Notes: generated from the sequence alone by a model not told the origin. A stretch of DNA of 64,000 nucleotides from Muricauda sp. SCSIO 64092 (GCF_023016285.1 NZ_CP095413.1:4047001-4111000), one strand, 5' to 3'; counted from the first letter of the stretch, positions 27,967 to 37,207 are shown. Numbers and translations are program-made.

Positions 27967-29394
27967 TCATTTTCTATAATCAAGTGCCGGTGCTCGATTA
28001 CCAACAAGGGGCTCGTACACAAAATCACTACCCCTTCTTTCTTCAAACTCGGCTTTGGCCTTTTCAATCAACGAGATATCGGAAAACAAGTCTATTGCCG
28101 TGGCTGTCAGTGTTTTTGAGGCCACCATCATCCCTTTTTTTCCTATACTCATGCCTCCGGAAGCCACTGCCTGCCAACTATGTGCCGGTGTTCCGGGCAC
28201 CCATGTTGCAGCACCGAAACCTACCGTTGGGACCACAAAACTCACGTCACCAACATCGGTGGAACCATAGGCCCTGGCCACTTCCTTAAAAGGTTGTACT
28301 TCCATTGCAACCATTTCATCGAGCTCTTTTTGCCCTAAGCTCAAGGCAATTTTCTCTGCAAAGGCCCTTTCCTCAGGAGTATAGGTAATGCCCCCTATTG
28401 ACGACAAATTGCTATGGACCAATTTTTGGAGTACCAGGTTGGGAAGTAATTCATGGACCCCATTTACAATTTCAAACGTCATTGTTGTACCTGTTCCTAA
28501 AGCAGCCCCTTCCCCTGCTTTTACAATTCTATTAAAAATATCCCGAACCACATCCCTGCTGTTGTGTCTTGCATAATAGTATACTTCGGCAAAATCCGGA
28601 ACAACATTGGGCGCTTTACCGCCATCCGTAATCACATAATGGATACGCGCTTCCTGGGGAATATGCTCACGCATCATATTGACCATTATATTCATGGCCT
28701 CAACACCATCCAGGGCACTCCTTCCCATTTGTGGCGCCCCTGCGGCATGTGCCGAGATTCCCTTAAAGCGGAATTTTGCAGAAATGTTTGCCAATGCGGC
28801 AGCGGCACTGGCAGCATTTTGGGAACTGGGATGCCAATGCAGGGCAACATCTACATCATCAAAAACCCCTTCCCTGGACATATATACTTTGGCACCTCCA
28901 CCTTCTTCTGCGGGACAGCCATAAAAACGGATGGTTCCCTTTGCGCCCGAAACTTTCAACCAATCCTTTACGGCAATGGCGGCCCCGGCGGAAGCGGTCC
29001 CAAACAAATGATGGCCGCAGGCATGTCCGGCAACCCCTCCCGCGGATTTCTTTTCCGGTACGGCCTGTTGTGACAGCCCCGGCAGGGCATCGTACTCTCC
29101 CAAAATGGCAATAACAGGGCTTCCTTTTCCATATTCCGCTACAAAGGCCGTGGGAATTTCAGCGATGCCCTCCGTAACGGTAAAACCTGCATCGGAAAGG
29201 GTTTCCTGCAATAGCGCAGCACTTTTTTCTTCTTGATATCCCATTTCTGCCCAATTCCAAATTTGTAGGGCAATTTCGCCATATGCTTGGGCTTTATCTT
29301 CCAAACCTTTTAGGGCATCGACCTTGGTTTTCTGCGCGTTCATTGAAAAAACCGATAGCAGTAGTACTAGGTGTAAAGAAACTATCCTTCTCAT
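27967..29394 (-). CDS. secreted M20 family amidohydrolase (AbgB-like)
   Basis: 475 residues with a Sec signal peptide (MRRIVSLHLVLLLSVFSMNAQ). M20 features: GEYDALPGLSQ, GHACGHHLFGTAS with metal-binding residues, CPAEEGGGAKVYM (catalytic Glu pair) and VALHWHP, then a dimerisation domain around FKGISAHAAGAPQMGRSALDG. The pattern is that of aminobenzoyl-glutamate utilisation protein B and related amidohydrolases; the real substrate is unknown. Divergent from NDH-2 by 100 bases. Confidence 0.9.
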   Translation of the reverse strand: MRRIVSLHLVLLLSVFSMNAQKTKVDALKGLEDKAQAYGEIALQIWNWAEMGYQEEKSAALLQETLSDAGFTVTEGIAEIPTAFVAEYGKGSPVIAILGEYDALPGLSQQAVPEKKSAGGVAGHACGHHLFGTASAGAAIAVKDWLKVSGAKGTIRFYGCPAEEGGGAKVYMSREGVFDDVDVALHWHPSSQNAASAAAALANISAKFRFKGISAHAAGAPQMGRSALDGVEAMNIMVNMMREHIPQEARIHYVITDGGKAPNVVPDFAEVYYYARHNSRDVVRDIFNRIVKAGEGAALGTGTTMTFEIVNGVHELLPNLVLQKLVHSNLSSIGGITYTPEERAFAEKIALSLGQKELDEMVAMEVQPFKEVARAYGSTDVGDVSFVVPTVGFGAATWVPGTPAHSWQAVASGGMSIGKKGMMVASKTLTATAIDLFSDISLIEKAKAEFEERRGSDFVYEPLVGNRAPALDYRK

Positions 29395-29469
29395 TTCGTG
29401 TTCTCTTTTTAATGTTTTTAAATATACTAAAATGAATTTCCAGTGGCCGTATCACCACCCCCAATTGTG

Positions 29470-29477
29470 TACTTTTG
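29470..29477 (+). promoter_or_regulatory. -7 box of the NDH-2 gene
   Basis: TACTTTTG followed by CAC fits the TAnnTTTG consensus; predicted start near 29483, 12 bases before the ATG. Confidence 0.55.
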
Positions 29478-29494
29478 CACTTTAAAATTTAAGA

Positions 29495-30775
29495 ATGAAC
29501 ATTCCTCAGTCCAGTTTTAAAAGGGTGGTTATTATTGGTGGTGGTTTTGCGGGAATTGCTTTGGCCAAAAAATTAAGCCAACAAGAGTTTCAGGTGGTGT
29601 TGATGGACAAAAACAACTATCATACCTTCCAACCGTTGTTGTATCAAGTATCAACCGGGGGCCTGGAGCCAGATTCCATTGCGTATCCCATTCGGAAGGT
29701 ACTTCAGGGATATCCCCACTTTTATTTTCGTCTGACCGAGGTCACCGGTATAGATTCCGAGAGCAATACGGTCCACACCACCATAGGCGACTTGAGGTTT
29801 GATTATTTGATCGTGGCCACAGGAACACGGACCAATTATTTTGGTAATGAATCCATTGCCAAAAATAGTATGGCCATGAAAACTATTCCCCAATCACTGA
29901 ATTTAAGAAGTCTTATCCTTGAGAATTTTGAACAGGCTTTGTTGACGGACGATCTTCATGAACGCGAAGCCCTGATGAACTTTGTCATTGTGGGTGGAGG
30001 ACCAACCGGAGTTGAACTTGCAGGAGCTTTGGCCGAAATTAAAAAGGGAATCCTACCAAAGGACTACCCCGATCTGGATACACGAAGGGCCCAAATTAAT
30101 TTAGTGCAAGGGGCCGATCGACTGTTGCCGGCCATGAGTAAAATTGCCTCCAAGAAAGCGGAGGACTTTTTGGAAAACCTGGGGGTAAATGTTTGGAAAG
30201 ATATTCGAGTGACGGGGTATGATGGCAAAGTGGCCACGACCGATCAAGATACCAGCTTTGAAACGGCAACCTTAATTTGGGCGGCAGGCGTACAAGCGGT
30301 AACCATTAAGGGTTTGGATGCTGAAAAGCTTTTGTCCAGGGCAAAACGATTGTTGGTCAACGAATACAATCAAGTAAAGGGGTTTGAACATATCTTCGCT
30401 ATTGGTGATGTTGCGGAAATGGTTTCCGAAAAATATCCCAATGGACATCCCATGATGGCCCAACCCGCCATACAACAAGGTAGGCTTTTAGGGGAAAATT
30501 TGGTACGGCTTCAACAAGGGAAACCGTTACAACCCTTTACCTATAGGGATAAGGGTAGCATGGCCACCATAGGAAGGAACAAGGCTGTGGCCGATTTGCC
30601 AAAATTCAAATTTCAAGGCGTTTTTGCCTGGTTTGTCTGGATGTTTGTCCACCTTTACTTTTTGATCGGTTTTCGAAATCGATTGGTGGTTTTCATTAAT
30701 TGGGTATATAACTATGTGAAGTTTGATCGTGAGGCCCGATTGATTATAAGACCATTTAAGAAAACGCAGATTTAG
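29495..30775 (+). CDS. type II NADH:quinone oxidoreductase (NDH-2)
   Basis: 426-residue FAD-dependent dehydrogenase. The N-terminal FAD-binding GGGFAGIALAKKL, the NAD-binding VGGGPTGVELAGALAE near the middle, and the second FAD motif HIFAIGDVAEM all match. TLIWAAGVQA and the C-terminal hydrophobic segment FAWFVWMFVHLYFLIGF, which binds the membrane, complete the family. Passes electrons from NADH to menaquinone without proton pumping. Single-gene unit with its own promoter. Confidence 0.93.
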   Translation: MNIPQSSFKRVVIIGGGFAGIALAKKLSQQEFQVVLMDKNNYHTFQPLLYQVSTGGLEPDSIAYPIRKVLQGYPHFYFRLTEVTGIDSESNTVHTTIGDLRFDYLIVATGTRTNYFGNESIAKNSMAMKTIPQSLNLRSLILENFEQALLTDDLHEREALMNFVIVGGGPTGVELAGALAEIKKGILPKDYPDLDTRRAQINLVQGADRLLPAMSKIASKKAEDFLENLGVNVWKDIRVTGYDGKVATTDQDTSFETATLIWAAGVQAVTIKGLDAEKLLSRAKRLLVNEYNQVKGFEHIFAIGDVAEMVSEKYPNGHPMMAQPAIQQGRLLGENLVRLQQGKPLQPFTYRDKGSMATIGRNKAVADLPKFKFQGVFAWFVWMFVHLYFLIGFRNRLVVFINWVYNYVKFDREARLIIRPFKKTQI

Positions 30776-30856
30776 TCTTTCTGGTTAGGTTTTGGTGTTT
30801 CGGTAGTAGGGCTGTTAAAGAAAGCCCAATTGGAAATCACCTGAGGATTATTTTAA

Positions 30857-30864
30857 TAGTTTTG
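30857..30864 (+). promoter_or_regulatory. -7 box of the gene at 30881
   Basis: TAGTTTTG fits TAnnTTTG and lies 16 bases before the ATG. A TTG at 30830-30832 is 24 bases upstream, rather far for a -33 element. Confidence 0.4.
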
Positions 30865-30880
30865 AGTAATCCGATATACG

Positions 30881-31369
30881 ATGAAGCTATTTCTGGTCAC
30901 TTTCTCCCTTTTCGTTTCTTTTGCTTTATGGAGCCAACGGGAGTCACCTTTGAACAGGATTGCCATCGAAAGCTTTGGGTATCCGGATTTTGGGGGCAGA
31001 TCTTCCTATGGGGATTTCCTGATTTTGTATCCCATTGGGGAGAGTACATCTGTTGGATTCAGAGGTTTGAATCAGCAAAATGCGATTTTCGGAAGGTTTA
31101 ATCTTAGGGCAATGGCTCGTCAACGCATTGCAAAAAATTTCTTTGCAGAAGGTGGATATGAAATGGAATGGGATTTAACCGAACTCGATAGATCAATAGA
31201 CAATACCAGTAAATCACTTTACTTTGGTGTGGAGTATGAAGCTAAACCCAACTTGCTATTTAATGCCGGTTTTCGAACATTTATGAACGAGACTGGCTTT
31301 AATCCACTTGGCACAGAACGAAGTGATGCAAAAAGTCAATTGCAATTGGGATCAAAAATCAAGTTTTAG
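30881..31369 (+). CDS. secreted protein, probably a small outer-membrane beta-barrel
   Basis: 162 residues. Signal peptide MKLFLVTFSLFVSFALWSQ, then alternating hydrophobic strands such as GDFLILYPIGESTSVGFRG, FFAEGGYEMEWDL, SLYFGVEYEAKPNLLFNAGFR, ending in LQLGSKIKF; a terminal aromatic is typical of barrel proteins. No family recognised. Hypothetical. Confidence 0.65.
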   Translation: MKLFLVTFSLFVSFALWSQRESPLNRIAIESFGYPDFGGRSSYGDFLILYPIGESTSVGFRGLNQQNAIFGRFNLRAMARQRIAKNFFAEGGYEMEWDLTELDRSIDNTSKSLYFGVEYEAKPNLLFNAGFRTFMNETGFNPLGTERSDAKSQLQLGSKIKF

Positions 31370-31550
31370 ATTGTTTGTTGGGCTATATCTTTCGAGCGTT
31401 TAAGCTGGATTTTTCAGCTCGTATGTATGCGAATTTTGTAAAAACCTATTTATCCATTTTTTGGGGAACGTCCTCATCATATTTCAAGGACCATCAAGAG
31501 CCATACACATCCTCGTATTCGATTTCAAAATGAAACTCAATTTCATGGAG

Positions 31551-31566
31551 AAGGTTTTAAAACCTT
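31551..31566. repeat. 16-bp perfect palindrome
   Basis: AAGGTTTTAAAACCTT lies across the stop of the pseudogene fragment. It may be a small operator or part of a weak terminator; nothing decides between these. Confidence 0.35.
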
Positions 31567-31793
31567 TTGAAGTCAGGGGAATTATAAAATGAGGCGAATT
31601 CTGTAGTTGAGTTTGCTGGAATCAATATTCCTTCGGCCACGGTGCTGTATAAATAGTGTGTGGTATCCAAAAACGTGTTGGATTTGGACAGGTGCCTAAA
31701 AAAATCATCGGCCCTATTGAAATGTTGGCCACTTTTTGTGGAGATGGTCACTTTTTTTAATAAAGCTGGTCCAATACCATCATTACCAATTAT
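31557..31793 (-). pseudogene. 5'-truncated fragment of a hypothetical protein with a 'GIGPA' beta-domain
   Basis: The minus strand is open from the end of xerD to 31557 and reads NDGIGPALLKKVTIS, then a polar stretch, then LYSTVAEGILIPANSTTEF. This resembles the C-terminal beta-domain (N-x-GIGPA-hydrophobic-K-x-V ... IPA) of small flavobacterial membrane-anchored proteins I recall, but the membrane anchor and the first strands are missing and no ATG exists; only a GTG at 31751 could start a 64-residue product. Judged a decayed remnant fused by deletion to the xerD end. Confidence 0.45.
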
Positions 31794-32695
31794 TGGTGTC
31801 TTGAACGGGGATGAAACGCTTTTAACGCATCCGCCAAATGTGTTCTGTTCACATGGACATAAATTTCCGTGGTGGTAATGCTCTCATGTCCCAACATTTG
31901 CTGAATGGCGCGCAAATCTGCTCCGTTTTCCAATAAATGTGTGGCAAAGGAATGTCGAAAAGTATGGGGGCCCACATTTTTCTTCAAACCCGTTGCCTTT
32001 GCCAAATCCTTGATAATGGCGAAAATCATGGCCCTGGTCAGTTTTTTGCCCCGACGGTTTAAAAAAAGGATATCTTCATAACCCGGTTCGATCTTTTGAT
32101 GGATACGGATGTGTTTTTGATACAGTTCAATATACTTTTTATTGATAGGACTAATGGGGACAAAACGTTGTTTGTTGCCCTTTCCGGTTACCAGAATAAT
32201 ATCTTCATCAAAATAAAGATCGGACAATTTTAAGTTGACCAGTTCAGAAACCCTAAGCCCGCAGCCGTATAAAGTTTCCAAAATGGCCCTATTCCGTTCC
32301 CCTTGGGGTTTGCTCAAATCGATTCCCGAAATAAGTGTATTGATTTCCTCCAAAGAAAGGGTTTCTGGAAGTTTTCTGCCAATTTTAGGGGTCTCCATTA
32401 AATCCATGGGATTATCCTTTCGATAGTCTTCAAAGACCAAATAGTTAAAAAGCCCTTTTAGTCCGGATATCAATCTTGCCTGGGAACGTGGATTTATGGT
32501 TTTGGCCGCTTCATAAATGAACCGTTGTACTTCTTCATTCCCAATGTTAAGGGGCCCGGAGTTTATTTGATGTTCCTCTAAAAAGGCCATCAACTTTTTG
32601 ATATCCAGGGCATAATTGGTTATGGAATTGCTGGACAATCCCCTTTCTATCTTTAAATAGTGTTGGTAATCCTGTAAGGCCTGTTTCCAAGTCAT
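31790..32695 (-). CDS. xerD: tyrosine recombinase XerC/XerD
   Basis: 301 residues, the length of a housekeeping Xer recombinase that resolves chromosome dimers at dif. The N-terminal SAM-like domain (about 1-110) precedes the catalytic domain with Arg in YGCGLRVSELVNL, GKGNKQRFVPI (beta-hairpin Lys), HTFRHSFATHLL (His-x-x-Arg), LGHESITTTEIYVHV (His and nucleophilic Tyr). Nothing nearby suggests a phage or integron. xerC and xerD cannot be told apart here without comparison. Confidence 0.92.
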   Translation of the reverse strand: MTWKQALQDYQHYLKIERGLSSNSITNYALDIKKLMAFLEEHQINSGPLNIGNEEVQRFIYEAAKTINPRSQARLISGLKGLFNYLVFEDYRKDNPMDLMETPKIGRKLPETLSLEEINTLISGIDLSKPQGERNRAILETLYGCGLRVSELVNLKLSDLYFDEDIILVTGKGNKQRFVPISPINKKYIELYQKHIRIHQKIEPGYEDILFLNRRGKKLTRAMIFAIIKDLAKATGLKKNVGPHTFRHSFATHLLENGADLRAIQQMLGHESITTTEIYVHVNRTHLADALKAFHPRSRHQ

Positions 32696-32797
32696 GGGCT
32701 AAAAATAACGCAACTTTTCAATACGGAATTCCACTAAAAACCAAAACTAAACGTTAAGTTTTAGTGTTAAGACGTATATACTTCAACCAAACAACTT

Positions 32798-33316
32798 ATG
32801 AAAAAGTACATTTTTTTAGTGCTGTTCCTCGGCATTGTTTACCATATGACCTCACAATATGTAGATCGTTCGTTTTTTAAGGCAGGCTTTCATGCTGGGG
32901 TTGCCGTTGGGGATGCATCGGATTTTGCCAACATCGGTGCCGGTTTGGATCTATACCAGCATTGGGGTGTTTCCAAGAAGTTCGATTTGGGGCTGGCGTC
33001 CGGTCTTATGTATTATTTTGGATTGGATTCTACCATCGATATTGGACCGGAAGCGATTACCATTAGGGGGGAAGACACCATTTATCTCCCTGCGGGGGCA
33101 TTGATCCGTTTTTATCCTTCCCGAACTATAAATCTTGGAGGAGATGTGGGGTATGCGTTCGGTCTAAACGATTTTACGGAGGACGGGTTTTATTATCGGC
33201 CTACACTGTCCATCAACCTATCCAATACTTCGGCCTTAAATTTCTCTTATTTTGGAGTTGAGGGCGACAACCTCAATTGGACCGCCTTAACCGCGGGTGT
33301 TCTGTTTCAGTTTTGA
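32798..33316 (+). CDS. outer-membrane beta-barrel-like protein
   Basis: 172 residues with a signal peptide (MKKYIFLVLFLGIVYHMTSQ) and regular amphipathic strands: FFKAGFHAGVAVGD, GAGLDLYQHWGVSKKFDLGLASGLMYYFG, YLPAGALIRFYP, NLGGDVGYAFG, and a terminal GVLFQF ending in Phe, typical for barrel assembly. Size suggests an eight-stranded OmpW/OmpA-like barrel. No specific family recognised. Confidence 0.7.
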   Translation: MKKYIFLVLFLGIVYHMTSQYVDRSFFKAGFHAGVAVGDASDFANIGAGLDLYQHWGVSKKFDLGLASGLMYYFGLDSTIDIGPEAITIRGEDTIYLPAGALIRFYPSRTINLGGDVGYAFGLNDFTEDGFYYRPTLSINLSNTSALNFSYFGVEGDNLNWTALTAGVLFQF

Positions 33317-33438
33317 TTACTAAAAAGGCTTTAGATTAAAATAAATTGATTTACAGTAGGTTATATGGATTTTTTGTGGAAGAAAGGACAAATGTTAACA
33401 TTTTACGGTTTTTCTCACACTTGGTATGAGAGCCTTTT

Positions 33439-33446
33439 TATCTTTG
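33439..33446 (+). promoter_or_regulatory. -7 box of the gene at 33472
   Basis: TATCTTTG fits TAnnTTTG; predicted start near 33452, 20 bases before the ATG. A small hairpin (TCTCA/TGAGA) lies just upstream. Confidence 0.5.
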
Positions 33447-33471
33447 CCAGTAACAACTAAAAGACAATAAC

Positions 33472-33975
33472 ATGAAAAAATTATTTATTGCATTTGTATT
33501 CGCTATTGCCATCACCACTTCAATAAGTGCTCAAGAAGGCCTTGCAGTTAAGGCCGGTTTGAACAACGTTACGGTTGATGTTGATACCGGCGGTTTTTTT
33601 GATGCCAGTGATAGTGAGCTTGGTTTCTTTATAGGTGGAGGATATAATTTTGTTGCCAGTGAAACTTTTGATATTGAGCCTTCGCTATTATTTAGTTTTG
33701 TTGATGAACTTACTTCACTTTATATCCCTATTATGGCCAAATATAAAATTTCTGATGCCTTTAATGTTCAGGCAGGCCCCCAAATCAATTATTTGTTGGA
33801 AGATCTTCCTGATGGGGAATTAGGAATTGACCTGGCTTTTGGTACCGGTTATCAAATAGACGACAATTGGTTCGTTGAAGCAAGGTATGGTATTCAAATA
33901 AGTAGGGGTGGGGATTTTGGAGATTTGGTTGATATCAACACCTTAACGCTTGGAGCGGGGTACCGTTTTAATTAG
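33472..33975 (+). CDS. porin-family outer-membrane beta-barrel protein
   Basis: 167 residues: signal peptide MKKLFIAFVFAIAITTSISAQ, then eight amphipathic strands of the OMP_b-brl type (GLAVKAGLNNVTVDV, GFFIGGGYNFV, FDIEPSLLFSF, YIPIMAKYKI, FNVQAGPQINYLL, LAFGTGYQI, WFVEARYGIQIS) and a terminal TLGAGYRFN. Related in style to the protein at 32798. It has its own promoter and a strong terminator, so it is a single-gene unit. Confidence 0.82.
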   Translation: MKKLFIAFVFAIAITTSISAQEGLAVKAGLNNVTVDVDTGGFFDASDSELGFFIGGGYNFVASETFDIEPSLLFSFVDELTSLYIPIMAKYKISDAFNVQAGPQINYLLEDLPDGELGIDLAFGTGYQIDDNWFVEARYGIQISRGGDFGDLVDINTLTLGAGYRFN

Positions 33976-33997
33976 CTATAGACTTTTGCAAAAATAC

Positions 33998-34018
33998 GGG
34001 GCTTTTGCCCCTTTTTTT
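33998..34018 (+). terminator. intrinsic terminator of the beta-barrel gene
   Basis: Stem GGGGC / GCCCC with a TTTT loop followed by seven T (34012-34018), 22 bases behind the stop. Confidence 0.88.
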
Positions 34019-34048
34019 ATGCCCTAAAAATATGCTTATTTTTAACGT

Positions 34049-34465
34049 ATGAAATTAATGATCATCAATGGGCCCAATTTAAACCTTTTAGGGAAACGGG
34101 AACCGGAAGTCTATGGAAATCAGAATTTTGAAGACTATTTTTTGTCCCTAAAGTCCAAATACCCGTCTGTTGAAATGGATTACTTTCAATCCAATATTGA
34201 AGGGGAATTGATAGACAAAATCCAAGAAGTGGGATTCTCCTATGATGGTATCATTTTAAACGCCGCGGCTTACACCCATACATCGGTCGGTATTGGGGAT
34301 GCCATAAAAGCCATCGTAACTCCCGTAATAGAAGTTCATATTTCCAATACCTATTCAAGGGAGGAATTTCGGCATACATCCTTTATATCCCCGGTGGCAA
34401 AGGGTGTTATTTTGGGCTTTGGATTACAAAGCTATGATTTGGCCATTCAAAGCTTTATGGATTGA
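34049..34465 (+). CDS. aroQ: type II 3-dehydroquinate dehydratase
   Basis: 138 residues; third step of the shikimate pathway. IINGPNLNLLGKREPEVYG at the start includes the conserved lid with the catalytic Tyr, YDGIILNAAAYTHTSVGIGDAI the substrate-binding core, and EVHISNTYSREEFRHTSFIS the His/Glu region near the end. Normal length. No neighbouring shikimate genes. Confidence 0.96.
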   Translation: MKLMIINGPNLNLLGKREPEVYGNQNFEDYFLSLKSKYPSVEMDYFQSNIEGELIDKIQEVGFSYDGIILNAAAYTHTSVGIGDAIKAIVTPVIEVHISNTYSREEFRHTSFISPVAKGVILGFGLQSYDLAIQSFMD

Positions 34466-34543
34466 CGTGCCCCACATCAACCATTTTTTGGCTTGGTTGC
34501 CTACATATAGTAATAAGCCCTATTTACAGGTTGGTTAAAACCA

Positions 34544-34825
34544 CTAATTAGCGTTTCTAAGATATTTCTTATCGGCATAAAAAGTCCCAAAGGGGAGAAG
34601 GGAAGCCAGGAAGAGTATTAAAAATCTTCTAAGTCCCCATTTTCGTTCCCAGCAAAAAACACCTGCCATAACTATAAAAAGGATGAAAAGGATACCATGG
34701 GCCATCCCTACTATTTTATTGGGTTCGCCAATTTCTGCCCAGTACTTTAAGGGCATGGTGAGGCCAAATATCAGCAAATAGGAAATCCCTTCCAGAATGG
34801 CTGTCAGACGAAAGGCTTTTAGCAT
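34544..34825 (-). CDS. DUF3817 small membrane protein
   Basis: 93 residues with three hydrophobic segments: AILEGISYLLIFGLTMPLKY, GMAHGILFILFIVMAGVFCW and RFLILFLASLLPFGTFYAD. The layout and the EGxSYLLLxxxAMPLK-type start fit DUF3817. Function unknown. Its start codon overlaps the lpdA stop by one base, so it is translated with lpdA. Confidence 0.85.
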   Translation of the reverse strand: MLKAFRLTAILEGISYLLIFGLTMPLKYWAEIGEPNKIVGMAHGILFILFIVMAGVFCWERKWGLRRFLILFLASLLPFGTFYADKKYLRNAN

Positions 34826-36216
34826 TATAAATGGATTACCTCGTCATACGCATCGGCGACAGCCTCCATAACCGCTTCACTCATGGTTGGATGGGGGTGG
34901 ACCGCCTTCAGTATTTCGTGTCCCGTGGTCTCCAATTTTCGGCCTACCACCGCTTCCGCAATCATATCGGTGACACCAGCACCGATCATATGGCATCCCA
35001 GCCATTCCCCATATTTGGCATCGAAAATAACCTTGACAAAACCATCTGCATTACCACTTGCTTTGGCTTTACCACTTGCGGAAAAAGGGAATTTTCCAAC
35101 TTTTATATCGTATCCGGCTTCCTTGGCCTTTTTTTCCGTAAATCCAACGGAAGCCACTTCCGGCATACAATAGGTACAGCCCGGGATGTTTCCATAATCC
35201 AGGGGTTCCACATGCATTCCAGCTATTTTTTCAACACAGAGAATACCTTCCGCAGAAGCAACATGCGCCAAGGCCGGTCCCTGGGTGACATCACCAATGG
35301 CATAATATCCGGGAATATTGGTCTGATAGTAATCATTGACCAAAATTTTGTCGCGGTCAGTGGCTATTCCAACGTCTTCCAGGCCAATGTTTTCAATATT
35401 GGTTTTAATTCCAACAGCGGAGAGTACAATATCCGCTTCCAAGACTTCTTCCCCTTTGGATGTCTTGACGGTTGCTTTTACCCCTTCACCGGAAGTGTCC
35501 ACCTTGGTAACTTCTGCTGAGGTCTTGATTTTTACGCCTGCTTTTTTAAAGCTCCGTTCCAGTTGTTTGGAAACGTCCTCATCTTCAATCGGAACAATGG
35601 TTGGCATATATTCCACAACGGTAACTTCCGTACCCATGGAATTGTAGAAATACGCAAACTCAATACCAATGGCACCACTGCCCACCACAATCATCTTCTT
35701 GGGTTGTTTGTCCAAGGTCATGGCCTCACGGTAGCCAATCACCTTTTTGCCATCCTGGGGTAGGGAAGGCAATTCCCGGCTTCTTGCGCCCGTGGCAATA
35801 ATAATATGATCGGCACTAAATTCCGCAGGGTCCCCATGTTCTCCCTTAACAATGACTTTTTTACCGGGTAGCACCTTGCCATAACCATTAAGGACTTCGA
35901 TCTTATTCTTTTTCATCAAGAACTGTACGCCTTTGCTCATGCCATCGGCCACATTTCGGCTACGTTGCACCACTTTGTCAAAGTCATGTTCCACTTTTTT
36001 TGCGCTTAGCCCATAATCTTCCGCATGTTTTAGGTATTCAAATACCTGGGCCGATTTTAGCAAGGCCTTGGTGGGAATACATCCCCAGTTTAGGCATACA
36101 CCACCTAAGCTTTCTTTTTCAACTATCGCAGTTTTAAGACCTAACTGCGAAGCTCTAATAGCGGTAACATAACCTCCAGGGCCGCTACCCAAAACGATGA
36201 CATCAAAATGGCTCAT
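34825..36216 (-). CDS. lpdA: dihydrolipoyl dehydrogenase (E3)
   Basis: 463 residues. FAD-binding GSGPGGYVTAIRA, redox disulfide Cys41-Cys46 in GGVCLNWGCIPTK, NAD-binding VVGSGAIGIEFAYFY, second FAD motif YYAIGDVTQGPALAHVA, and the C-terminal catalytic HPHPTMSEAVMEA with the His-Glu pair. Serves pyruvate and 2-oxoglutarate dehydrogenases and the glycine cleavage system. Not linked to E1/E2 genes here. Confidence 0.97.
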   Translation of the reverse strand: MSHFDVIVLGSGPGGYVTAIRASQLGLKTAIVEKESLGGVCLNWGCIPTKALLKSAQVFEYLKHAEDYGLSAKKVEHDFDKVVQRSRNVADGMSKGVQFLMKKNKIEVLNGYGKVLPGKKVIVKGEHGDPAEFSADHIIIATGARSRELPSLPQDGKKVIGYREAMTLDKQPKKMIVVGSGAIGIEFAYFYNSMGTEVTVVEYMPTIVPIEDEDVSKQLERSFKKAGVKIKTSAEVTKVDTSGEGVKATVKTSKGEEVLEADIVLSAVGIKTNIENIGLEDVGIATDRDKILVNDYYQTNIPGYYAIGDVTQGPALAHVASAEGILCVEKIAGMHVEPLDYGNIPGCTYCMPEVASVGFTEKKAKEAGYDIKVGKFPFSASGKAKASGNADGFVKVIFDAKYGEWLGCHMIGAGVTDMIAEAVVGRKLETTGHEILKAVHPHPTMSEAVMEAVADAYDEVIHL

Positions 36217-36261
36217 GCGAATGATTTTTTGGTTAAAATGGAGTGCAAATTTAGTGAAGTG

Positions 36262-36795
36262 TCAGGAGTTTTCCCCAAACATTTTTTTATTGTAGATTTT
36301 GGATTGCCCTTTTGGTATGGATAGGGATACCCAATCGTCTTTTTTTATCATCTTTCCTATAAACAAAAGTTGTCCCACATGGGAGGCGTAGTGGGCCAAT
36401 TGCCTATTTATGGCCTGAGGGATGGAATGCTTTTGATTTCTTATTTGTATTGAAGCATCAAAGTTTTCGGGGGTAATGCTATTGAGTGCATCAAACAAAC
36501 ATTGCCAACCTTCTTCCCACAAATCCAGCAGTTCTTTTTTTGATTGTGGAGGATGCTCAAATTCGCTATCCCTGTCACGCCAAGCCTTTTCCCCATCTTC
36601 CATTAAAAAGTTGGCCCATCGGCTGAGCATATTTCCAGCAAGGTGGTTTACAATGACCGCAATGCTGTTATCATTTTCATTGGCGCTCCAAAATAGGTCT
36701 TCTTCGGAAAGCTGTTCAAATGTTTTGTCCCCATATTGTTTATAGCGGTGAAACTCAAATTTTGCACTTTCCAAATACGTAGTGGGGAAACCCAT
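36262..36795 (-). CDS. DinB/DUF1572 family protein
   Basis: 177 residues of the DinB-like four-helix metalloenzyme fold: conserved His in VNHLAGNMLSRW and in QLAHYASHVGQL, candidate metal ligands with a third in the N-terminal region. Some members are thiol-dependent transferases or stress proteins; the substrate here is unknown. The start overlaps the end of msrB by one base, so it is in an operon with the two msrB genes and may share an oxidative-stress role. Confidence 0.8.
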   Translation of the reverse strand: MGFPTTYLESAKFEFHRYKQYGDKTFEQLSEEDLFWSANENDNSIAVIVNHLAGNMLSRWANFLMEDGEKAWRDRDSEFEHPPQSKKELLDLWEEGWQCLFDALNSITPENFDASIQIRNQKHSIPQAINRQLAHYASHVGQLLFIGKMIKKDDWVSLSIPKGQSKIYNKKMFGENS

Positions 36796-37199
36796 TATTC
36801 CTCTTTTGGTTCAAAACCAATACTGACTGAATTGATGCAATACCGCTGTCCTGTAGTTTCCCTTGGTCCGTCATTAAAGACATGCCCTAAATGGCTGCCA
36901 CAATTGGCACAAAGGGTTTCGGTGCGGATCATACCGTGGGAAGTATCCCGTACATATTCAATGGCACCTTCCACTGCCTGGTCAAAAGATGGCCAACCAC
37001 ATCCGCTTTCAAATTTGTTTTCACTTTCAAAGAGTTTGGCATTGCACGCCTTACAATGATAGACCCCATTTTTAAAGTGGAGGTTATATGCACCGGTAAA
37101 GGGGCGTTCAGTACCCTTTTGGCGCAAAACATAGTATTCCTCGGGTGAAAGCTCTTGTTTCCACTCCTCTTCCGTCTTTTCCGTACCGTATTTTCCCAT
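36795..37199 (-). CDS. msrB: peptide methionine (R)-S-oxide reductase MsrB, cytoplasmic
   Basis: 134 residues. Two CxxC pairs bind zinc (CKACNAKLF and [12 protein letters not shown]), GCGWPSFDQ forms the substrate pocket and [13 protein letters not shown] carries the catalytic Cys. No signal peptide. Repairs R-sulfoxides of methionine in proteins. A second, exported MsrB is encoded 8 bases upstream. Confidence 0.95.
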   Translation of the reverse strand: MGKYGTEKTEEEWKQELSPEEYYVLRQKGTERPFTGAYNLHFKNGVYHCKACNAKLFESENKFESGCGWPSFDQAVEGAIEYVRDTSHGMIRTETLCANCGSHLGHVFNDGPRETTGQRYCINSVSIGFEPKEE

Positions 37200-37207
37200 T
37201 CTTTGTT

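Noticed and set aside
27694..28119. 141-codon plus-strand frame between the sigma gene and the amidohydrolase
   Set aside because: It overlaps the amidohydrolase end in antisense and the decayed M20 fragment; the minus strand gives the meaningful reading.
31790..32695. xerD as an integrase marking a mobile island
   Set aside because: Length and motifs fit a housekeeping Xer recombinase, and no phage, integron or attachment-site structure is visible around it.
34831..35520. 229-codon frame antisense to lpdA
   Set aside because: Shadow of a conserved coding sequence; its composition follows the opposite strand.
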